Of a stretch of 64,000 nt of DNA, positions 17,965-23,809 are shown one piece after another. The stretch comes from an uncultured Bacteroidales bacterium. GTDB taxonomy: Bacteria > Bacteroidota > Bacteroidia > Bacteroidales > UBA932. The position numbers were made by a program, and so were the translations under genes. The notes beneath the pieces were generated by a model. The model was not told where the DNA came from, did no database searches, and saw only the letters and a program-made list of their open reading frames with translations. The stretch is taken from assembly GCA_900316245.1 (NCBI GenBank), contig ONCE01000005.1:26955-90954 (forward strand), written 5' to 3'. The number at the start of each line of letters is the position of its first letter. Position 1 is the first letter of the stretch.

Positions 17965-20900
17965 TTACCAAGTGAGCGTTACGTCTACGCCGTCCGGGTT
18001 GTTGGGGAAGCGGAGGAAGACCGTCTTGCTGCCGGCGTCCCAGTCAAATTCCCATTTCTGGCCGTTTACGGTAACGACAGCAGGCTTGGCGGGCAGCAGG
18101 ATGCGGGTTACGTTAAAGGTCTCTGCCGGGCCTTTGCAGACGTAAGAGAAGCTGTTTTCGTTGCTCTTTTCGTCATAAGCCCGGCTGGCGGCCGCCAGAA
18201 TCTTGGGGGCCTTTCCGGCCTGGGACAAATCGTAGAACAGTCCTTGCTGGCCGGGCCTCAGTTTTACTTCCCGGAGCACGGGAAGGTTGGGGTCGTAGAG
18301 ATCGATGTAACTGTTTTTCAGCACGAGGGGTGTCTTCCGGCTCTCATCCAGCACGGCCGCAATGAGGTAGGGGCCGCGCTCCTGGACCAGGGCGTTGGTC
18401 ACTTTGGTAGGCCCCAACAGGCGCTCCACGGCCTTCAGAAGCGGTTTTTCTCCCCCTTTGGTCCAAACGAAATCCTTGGGATCCTGCCTCAGGATGCATA
18501 CGGTTCCCTGGCCAAAGGAGTAGGTCCCGGCTGGCGCAGAGGCGGGGATGCCCATCAACTCGAACAGATGGTCTGCCGGAGCCGCGTAGTGATTATGGTC
18601 GGTATTCCACCATTCCTGCACCTGCTGGAAGGGGTCGCTGTCGGTGCCGCAGTAGAGCAGTTTTCCGCCGCGGCTGACCCATTCGGCCAGATGCTTGTGC
18701 GCTTCCGGGTCCAGCGGTTTCATATTGGCGTAGCTCATCAGGAGCAGGCGGGTGCCGTCCAGGGCCTTGGGATAGCCCAGGTTCTCGATATGTGAGATGC
18801 CCACCGGCGTGCCGCGTTTGAGAAGCGGCATAGCCAGGCCGAAGAAATCCGACAGCGTGGAATCCCGCTGGAACATCAGGGAATTGGCCATCAGGACGGA
18901 GATATCGGCCTTTCTTTCCGGGGCCTGAGGCATCTGCTGCAGGGCATTGGTCATCACCTGCATCATAGTGGCATAGGAAGCCGGAATTTTGGACATCTCG
19001 GAGGATCCGGGGCTCACCGGATACAGCCGCTCGTAGATGCGGGCCGGCCAGGGCATAATCTCATAGTTGGCCACCTGCGGATACAGGAGCTGGGCCGTGA
19101 AGGTGGCCTGGTAGTTCTTCCGGTAGTCCTCCCAGTCGCGGACGCCGTCTTCAATGGGGTCCGTGAGGAGCCACAGACTTCGGCCTGTGGGGGCGGTCAT
19201 CGAGACCATGCAGCCGTATTCCAGGAAGGCGGTTTCAAACACGCGCTCTTTGCGGATACCGTTGTAGAAATTGGACACGCGGGAGGTTCCGGTCCACACC
19301 TGGGCTATGTAGCCGTCCATGCTTTTCATCGAGGCCAGGGAGGCTTCGGGGCTTACAATCTGCCACTGGGTATAGTTGATGAGCGAGTGGGTGGGGACGT
19401 AACACTTGATGATCCGGCCCAGGCTTCTGCCGTACTCCTTGGCATAGGTGAAGGCCTCGTCCAGGGCCCGGTAATACAGGTGGTATTTGAGTTTGGAAGT
19501 GAGGTACGTGGCTTCCGGAGATTCGTGCTGCGGGCGCCAGGGGGTGCCGTAGTAGGCTTTCCACTCCCGCTTGAAAGCGTCCGAATAACCGGCAGCTTTC
19601 CAGAACTCCGGTTCTTCCAGGAAGATGTGGTCCACGCCGGCGTCGATTACCCGCTTTATGATTTGCTCCTTGAAATACTTCAGGTAGTTTTCCGTGGGTA
19701 CAATGTAGGGAACGGTTTTTCCGTGCCACAGGGTGTCTCCCTTGGCGTTCATCTGGCCCTCGTCCATATGGGGTTTGCCATCCCATCGGCCCGTAAAATA
19801 ATCCTGATAGCCGCCCCAGGCTATGCCGGTCATGAAGTGGGTGTCGTAGCCCCGCTCCTTCCACGAGGCCAGGCGGTCCTCCAGCGTCTCGTTGACGCCG
19901 TAAGCCATTACTGCGTCGGCCCTCACGTCGATGGTGGGCTTCCAGGGCTGGTGGGACTGGAAGGTGGTCTTTACGTCCGGCGGGGCGGCGCCGGCGTAGA
20001 CGCCCACCTCTGCAATGGCCAGTTCTCCGGTCCACTTTTGGAACCGGATCCTTACGGCCGTGGCGAGGCGCTGGGGGAAGCGGAGGATGTGGACGCGTCC
20101 GGCACGCTCTTCGGTGGCTTCGATGGGGGTCCAGACGCCGTCGTGAAGCAATTCCATCTGGAAGGCTTCCAGTACGCCGGCCTGCAGTTCGGTCACGGTA
20201 ACTATGCCCACGGGGGTGCCGGGGGCCAGCGTCACGCTCCACCAGGGCTCCTTCACCTGCGGGCTGGAGACCCAGGCCGATGAGAAGTTGTCATCGTTGG
20301 CAAAGTCCATGATCATCATATCGTCGCTCCACGAGGAGTCGCAGGGCCGGCCTATGGCCAGGTTGTTCTGCGTGATGGGTGCCGGGGCTTCCGGAACGTC
20401 CACGATGTGACCGGTATTCTTCCAGATTTGGCCAATACGGGCCATGGCGGCAGCGGCATTGTCGTCGATGAGGCCGTCCCGGTTGGGGGCGGCGTTGAGG
20501 ATGTAAGTGCAGTAGGCGTTGTTGTAGGGGATGATGTTGTCCCGAACGATGGCGTCTACGTCCTTCAGCTGGGCGCTGGGGAATTCCTCCTTCCAGAACC
20601 AGGTGCGCTGAAGGGGATAGCAGGCCATGGCCGGCAGATGGTTGCTGGAGGCCGATATCTTTTGCCCGGCGCCCTGCTCATAGCACCGGATGTCGGAATA
20701 GAAAAGGGCCTCCTGCGGATACTTGGCGCCGTTGAGGTCCATCACCAGGCAGTTGGGCTGCAGGCTCTTGACGTAGTCGTAGATTTCCTGGAAAGAGATA
20801 TCCTCATAGGAAATGCGGCCCCAGGGCGCATCCCAGCCGTCAAACATAAGGGTGTTCACCGGGCCGTATCCGGTAAGGATTTCCCTTAACTGCTCCTTGA

Positions 20901-21372
20901 TGAAGGCCGTCTTTTCCGGTGTAAACGGCAGGGTGGGACGGATGCCGTGGTGCGTGTCCAGGATGGAGAAGTGATACATCACCTCCATCCCTTCTTTCTG
21001 CAGGGATTGGGTCAGTTCCTTGAGCACGTCGCGGTGCAGCGGGGTATTCATCACGCTGTAATCCGTGGTGGCCGTATTCCACATGCAGAATCCGGCGTGA
21101 TGCTTCACCGAAACGCAAATGAACTTGGCGCCGGCACTCTTGGCCACTTTGACCCACTGGTCCGTATCCAGTTTGGTGGGATTGAACACCTCCGGGGAGA
21201 GCTGAGGGTCGGTCCAGTCGGCCTCCTGGAAAGTGGGAAGGCCAAAGTGGACGAACATGCCAAACCGCAGATCTACAAACTCCTGCTGCAGCTGGTGCAG
21301 GCTTTTGGTCTGGGCCGAAGTGGATATCCATCCGGCCACGATGGCTATCAGTACGAGCAGTGTCTTTTTCAT
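17965..21372 (-). CDS. Multidomain exported glycosidase: GH29 alpha-L-fucosidase domain plus second TIM-barrel-like domain
   Basis: A 1135-residue exported protein (signal MKKTLLVLIAIVAGWISTSA). Residues about 24-330 are a GH29 alpha-L-fucosidase: RFGMFVHFG opening, VKHHAGFCMW, and the nucleophile region NTLMFDGWDAPW with Asp178 in the expected place. Residues about 340-465 look like an F5/8-type (CBM32-like) beta sandwich (WWSVTLAPGTPVGIVTVTEL). Residues about 480-1000 are a second enzyme-like region: a probable TIM barrel with YDTHFMTGIAWGGYQDYF and HIFLEEPEFWKAAGY, then a flavodoxin/amidotransferase-like fold (DGTRLLLMSYANMKPLDPEA), resembling the architecture of GH42-type or clan GH-A enzymes. 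The C-terminus is beta-rich. It probably acts on a fucosylated glycan in the periplasm. The family of the second domain is unresolved. Confidence 0.8.
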   Translation of the reverse strand: MKKTLLVLIAIVAGWISTSAQTKSLHQLQQEFVDLRFGMFVHFGLPTFQEADWTDPQLSPEVFNPTKLDTDQWVKVAKSAGAKFICVSVKHHAGFCMWNTATTDYSVMNTPLHRDVLKELTQSLQKEGMEVMYHFSILDTHHGIRPTLPFTPEKTAFIKEQLREILTGYGPVNTLMFDGWDAPWGRISYEDISFQEIYDYVKSLQPNCLVMDLNGAKYPQEALFYSDIRCYEQGAGQKISASSNHLPAMACYPLQRTWFWKEEFPSAQLKDVDAIVRDNIIPYNNAYCTYILNAAPNRDGLIDDNAAAAMARIGQIWKNTGHIVDVPEAPAPITQNNLAIGRPCDSSWSDDMMIMDFANDDNFSSAWVSSPQVKEPWWSVTLAPGTPVGIVTVTELQAGVLEAFQMELLHDGVWTPIEATEERAGRVHILRFPQRLATAVRIRFQKWTGELAIAEVGVYAGAAPPDVKTTFQSHQPWKPTIDVRADAVMAYGVNETLEDRLASWKERGYDTHFMTGIAWGGYQDYFTGRWDGKPHMDEGQMNAKGDTLWHGKTVPYIVPTENYLKYFKEQIIKRVIDAGVDHIFLEEPEFWKAAGYSDAFKREWKAYYGTPWRPQHESPEATYLTSKLKYHLYYRALDEAFTYAKEYGRSLGRIIKCYVPTHSLINYTQWQIVSPEASLASMKSMDGYIAQVWTGTSRVSNFYNGIRKERVFETAFLEYGCMVSMTAPTGRSLWLLTDPIEDGVRDWEDYRKNYQATFTAQLLYPQVANYEIMPWPARIYERLYPVSPGSSEMSKIPASYATMMQVMTNALQQMPQAPERKADISVLMANSLMFQRDSTLSDFFGLAMPLLKRGTPVGISHIENLGYPKALDGTRLLLMSYANMKPLDPEAHKHLAEWVSRGGKLLYCGTDSDPFQQVQEWWNTDHNHYAAPADHLFELMGIPASAPAGTYSFGQGTVCILRQDPKDFVWTKGGEKPLLKAVERLLGPTKVTNALVQERGPYLIAAVLDESRKTPLVLKNSYIDLYDPNLPVLREVKLRPGQQGLFYDLSQAGKAPKILAAASRAYDEKSNENSFSYVCKGPAETFNVTRILLPAKPAVVTVNGQKWEFDWDAGSKTVFLRFPNNPDGVDVTLTW

Positions 21373-21389
21373 TGTGTGTCAGTTTCCCA

Positions 21390-21421
21390 CAAATATAATG
21401 AATTCCCTCTCCGCAAGCAAA
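21390..21421 (-). promoter_or_regulatory. Promoter (TTTG-N20-TATATTTG) for the GH29 protein gene
   Basis: On the minus strand a -33 TTTG (21418-21421) is followed after 20 bases by the -7 box TATATTTG (21390-21397), 17 bases before the ATG. Both elements and their spacing fit the Bacteroidetes consensus. Confidence 0.65.
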
Positions 21422-21435
21422 AACCGGCGGTTTCC

Positions 21436-21624
21436 GTGCTCGGGAAACGCCATCCTCCGAATCTCAGACCCTCCATCCTCCGGAAATTATTTTTCGGGAC
21501 GGGGCCCGAAAAACCAATTTCCTCCGGATTCTAGGTCCCCGCGCACCAGGAACACCCTTTTCGTGCTCGGGAAGGTGGTTTCGGTGGTTCCGAGCACCAA
21601 TGGGGCCACTTTCGTGCTCGGGAA
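21436..21624. repeat. Four copies of GTGCTCGGGAA-type motif, one inverted
   Basis: GTGCTCGGGAA occurs at 21436-21446, 21563-21573 and 21614-21624, and as TTCCGAGCAC (inverted, one base shorter) at 21588-21597. The first sits in the loop of a hairpin (GTTTCC / GGAAAC). The inverted copy and the last copy can pair as GGTTCCGAGCAC / GTGCTCGGGAACC with one bulge. Confidence 0.6.
21482..21522. repeat. Near-perfect 41-base hairpin
   Basis: TTTTTCGGG (21490-21498), loop ACGGGG, CCCGAAAAA (21505-21513), extended outward by GGAAATT (21482-21488) with AATTTCC (21516-21522). It lies upstream of the GH29 promoter. No run of T follows on either strand in a terminator-like position. Confidence 0.7.
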
Positions 21625-21687
21625 CCTCTCCCCAGGGGCTGCACATACCTGGTATGTACAATACGGGCCGAAGGAGAAACGGGCACC

Positions 21688-21798
21688 GCCGCCGGAATAG
21701 GCGATATCCGGCGGCTACAGACTCCGTCTGTTGCCCGCTGTGAGGGAAAGGTTGGGGAACGGAAGGCACCGCAGCCGGAATAAACGATCTCCGGCTGC
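21688..21798. repeat. Two related hairpins with a compensatory base-pair change
   Basis: Copy 1: GCCGCCGGA (21688-21696) / TCCGGCGGC (21707-21715). Copy 2: GCAGCCGGA (21771-21779) / TCCGGCTGC (21790-21798). Both have 10-base loops of similar sequence (ATAggCGATa, ATAaaCGATc). The single stem difference is C-G changed to A-T on both arms. Confidence 0.7.
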
Positions 21799-21805
21799 TA
21801 CGGAA

Positions 21806-21848
21806 CAACCCCTGCCCGGGCTCCATTAAAGGGCCCATGCAGGGGTTG
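21806..21848. repeat. 10 bp perfect inverted repeat
   Basis: CAACCCCTGC (21806-21815) and GCAGGGGTTG (21839-21848) enclose 23 bases that hold a further short GGGC/GCCC-type pairing. No T-run follows. Confidence 0.6.
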
Positions 21849-21897
21849 CCCGTTGCCCACTTCAGGCAGAGAAAAAAGGAAGTGAAGGAGTTTGGGC

Positions 21898-22004
21898 CTG
21901 GCACTTAACACACAATAAATCAACAGAATAGATACATAAACCCCCATCTCTAGACAGGGGGTTATAGTGGTTAACTATCACATGATCACTGACTTGAGTG
22001 CCAG
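21898..22004. repeat. 107 bp segment bounded by inverted CTGGCACT
   Basis: CTGGCACTTAA begins at 21898 and TTGAGTGCCAG ends at 22004; ten of the eleven terminal bases are complementary. Inside is a hairpin AACCCCC / GGGGGTT. It could be a small non-autonomous element or chance; no direct target duplication is visible. Confidence 0.4.
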
Positions 22005-22027
22005 CACCTGATAAGAGTAGTGGGGGC

Positions 22028-22207
22028 TAAAGCACAAAAACGGGCATAGAAGGCGGAAAGTGTGCTTTAGGCAGGGTCAAGAGGTGGGGGTAAAGCACAA
22101 AAACGGGCATAGAAGGCGGAAAGTGTGCTTTAGGCAGGGTTAAGAGGTGGGGGTAAAGCACAAAAAGTGGCGTAGAAGGCCAAAAGTGTGCTTTAGGCAG
22201 GGTTAAG
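22028..22207. repeat. 63 bp tandem repeat, three units, each a hairpin
   Basis: Units begin at 22028, 22091 and 22154. Each contains the perfect 9 bp arms TAAAGCACA and TGTGCTTTA with a 24-base loop (arms at 22028/22061, 22091/22124, 22154/22187), followed by GGCAGGGT and AAGAGGTGGGGG. Units 1 and 2 differ by one base. Unit 3 has seven loop changes but intact arms. Not a CRISPR: there are no unique spacers. Confidence 0.85.
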
Positions 22208-22211
22208 GTGC

Positions 22212-22269
22212 GGTAGACGTGCTATTGTTTGTACCGTCTACCACGTTTTGAGTACCTTTTCGTGGTAGA
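22212..22269. repeat. Two overlapping, mutually exclusive hairpins
   Basis: GGTAGACG (22212-22219) pairs with CGTCTACC (22235-22242). TCTACCACG (22237-22245) pairs with CGTGGTAGA (22261-22269). The shared TCTACC can be in only one of the two stems at a time. Confidence 0.6.
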
Positions 22270-22306
22270 TGGGACATTTTCCGGCACGTCTAACGCACTC
22301 TGGACG

Positions 22307-22335
22307 GGAGATGCCCGGTCGGTGCCGGGCATGAC
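22307..22335 (-). repeat. Single GTCAT-type palindrome, intergenic
   Basis: On the minus strand it reads GTCATGCCCGG-CACCGA-CCGGGCATCTCC, matching the right unit of the paired elements in atpG and rnfG. No left partner is adjacent. Confidence 0.8.
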
Positions 22336-22373
22336 GACAAGGGTCAGAGCCCGGGATGAGATGGGAAATGACA

Positions 22374-22563
22374 GGGACGGGAAGGCTGTGGGGTTCCGGG
22401 GGGCTTGTCCACCCACGGACCAGTATAGGGGGAGGGGCCCTTGGATTTTTTGGATCGTAGGGAGAAAGCTTGCTTTCGAGCGAGAATCAAAAAGTTCTGG
22501 GAGGGGCCGGAGTGGAGCGAAGCGGAACGGAGTCCCCCCGGAACTCCACAGCCTTCCCGTCTC
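22374..22563 (+). repeat. 190 bp hairpin element, copy A
   Basis: Terminal arms at 22376-22403 and 22534-22561 pair over 28 positions (27 Watson-Crick, one G-T), extendable by two. Next comes a small hairpin GTCC-ACCCAC-GGAC, then the core AGGGGGAGGGGCCC, a long hairpin whose tip is GAAAGC-TT-GCTTTC, a G-rich stretch GGGAGGGGCC and a GCGAAGC mini-hairpin before the closing arm. The core is shared with 29451-29640, while the arms are unrelated in sequence. Confidence 0.8.
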
Positions 22564-22654
22564 CACCACGCCCGGGGTGAGGTAGGAAGCGACCGAAGGT
22601 CCGTACCGGCCGGGGGCTCTCCCTGGAGGGCGCGGGAACTTACAGGAGCGGGCT

Positions 22655-23731
22655 CTAGAGGACCTTCTGGAGGAAGGTGGAGAGGTGGTTGGCGTAGTGG
22701 ACCATACCCATATCGGTGAGGTGGATGCAGTCCACGAAGTCTTCGGCCTGGGTCATACCCTCGGCGGGGACGTAGTAGATGTTCTTCTCGCCTGCGGCCA
22801 CGAGCTGCTCGAAGAGGGCTTTCTGGGCGGCGTTCTTCTTGCAGATTTCATCGGCTATGGCCTTGTCTACGGCACTGTGGGGGAAGTAAGGGTCTTCCAC
22901 GAAGAGGATGGGCACGTTGGGGTGCTTGTTCCGCAGGATGCGGTAGAACTTCTCGCCGCGGGCCTCGATCTTGTCCGGCATGGCGTTGGGGACGTAATCC
23001 AGCACGAAGACGGCGGGGTTCTGGACACCGGCCATGAGCTCCGCAATCTCCAGATCCAGGAAGGCGTTGCCGCTGAAGCCTAAATTGATAACCGTGCGGT
23101 CAAAGCGGCGGGCGATGATGTTGGTGTGGGCCATTCCGGGACGGGAGGCGCAGCCGCCCTGCAGGATGCTGGTGCCGTACATAACGATGGGACGGTCACT
23201 CTTGGGGCTGTTCAGGACGGGCTGCTGAAGGGAATAACCTTCCGGAACTCCCAGCTCCAGGGTCTTGATCTCGTCGTACAGGGCCAGGTAGAGCATATAC
23301 TCACGCTCCACGTGATCCATATTGGCTACCAGTTTGCGTTCCCGCTCGGTCTTGCCGGCCTTTCCCCACTGGAAACCGGAACCTACCGTCTTCCACTCTC
23401 CGTCCAGATAGGCGTAGAGGTCCAGGCCGCCCGTGCCGCAGTCTGTCATATGCGGCATATTGTTGCCCGTGTTGGTCCACTTGGCGTGGATTTCCGGGGC
23501 GTTGGTGCGGAACCGGATGTACAGGCCCGAGGAGTTGGTGCCCAGGTTCCAGACGGCCTCGCGGGAGACCCCGTGGAGGGATTCGGGAAGGCGGCGGTAG
23601 CGGGGGCCATCGGCCTGTGAAAATGCTTTACCATACACCGGGAAGGCCGATGCGTCTACATAAACCACATCCTGGCTCTGGGCCATCAGGCAGGCGGTCA
23701 GGAGGAATAACGATAGCAATAACTTTTTCAT
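22655..23731 (-). CDS. SGNH/GDSL-type exported esterase
   Basis: A 358-residue exported protein (signal MKKLLLSLFLLTACLMAQSQ). Residues about 25-165 are the beta-sandwich SGNH_N region with the GxDLY motif (GGLDLYAYLDGEW). The SGNH hydrolase domain follows: block I MYGTSILQGGCASRPG carries the nucleophile Ser, Gly and Asn are in INLGFSGNAFLD, and Asp-x-x-His is in DFVDCIHLTDMG. Such proteins deacylate glycans in Bacteroidetes polysaccharide-degradation systems. Together with the minus-strand fucosidase-type glycosidase beyond the repeat island, it hints at one glycan-processing function, but the 1.28 kb gap argues against a single transcript. Confidence 0.88.
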   Translation of the reverse strand: MKKLLLSLFLLTACLMAQSQDVVYVDASAFPVYGKAFSQADGPRYRRLPESLHGVSREAVWNLGTNSSGLYIRFRTNAPEIHAKWTNTGNNMPHMTDCGTGGLDLYAYLDGEWKTVGSGFQWGKAGKTERERKLVANMDHVEREYMLYLALYDEIKTLELGVPEGYSLQQPVLNSPKSDRPIVMYGTSILQGGCASRPGMAHTNIIARRFDRTVINLGFSGNAFLDLEIAELMAGVQNPAVFVLDYVPNAMPDKIEARGEKFYRILRNKHPNVPILFVEDPYFPHSAVDKAIADEICKKNAAQKALFEQLVAAGEKNIYYVPAEGMTQAEDFVDCIHLTDMGMVHYANHLSTFLQKVL

Positions 23732-23735
23732 ATAA

Positions 23736-23743
23736 CAAAATTA
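23736..23743 (-). promoter_or_regulatory. -7 box for the esterase gene
   Basis: Reads TAATTTTG on the minus strand, 4 bases before the ATG. It is divergent from the malQ box at 23756-23763. Moderate support only, as the flanks are AT-rich. Confidence 0.4.
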
Positions 23744-23755
23744 CAAAAAAATACT

Positions 23756-23763
23756 TAAATTTG
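23756..23763 (+). promoter_or_regulatory. -7 box for the malQ operon
   Basis: TAAATTTG, giving a leader of about 40 bases before the ATG at 23810. Divergent from the esterase promoter. No -33 TTTG is seen. Confidence 0.4.
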
Positions 23764-23809
23764 TTAAGCCTCGCCAAAGGTGAGGTGTAACCACAGATAA
23801 AAACACAAT

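Larger units (their letters stand above)
21373..22654. other. 1.28 kb non-coding island rich in inverted repeats
   Basis: This stretch lies between the GH29 gene's 5' end and the esterase gene's 3' end. It holds no reading frame that resembles a protein; the longest (22229-22585, plus) runs through palindromes and has no recognisable composition. It contains at least eight distinct inverted-repeat structures described separately, a three-unit 63 bp tandem repeat, one GTCAT-type palindrome and one copy of a 190 bp hairpin element. Only the outer edge (21390-21421) serves as an ordinary promoter. Confidence 0.8.

Noticed and set aside
22028-22207. CRISPR array
   Set aside because: The units are whole tandem copies with near-identical contents. 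There are no unique spacers and no cas genes in the window.
22374-22563. Retron or group II intron RNA
   Set aside because: Two copies with internal hairpins suggested it, but there is no reverse transcriptase gene in the window and no recognised domain V or msr/msd layout.
22229-22585. 118-codon open frame in the hairpin island
   Set aside because: It is made of palindromic elements read through by chance, has no promoter and no domain-like composition.
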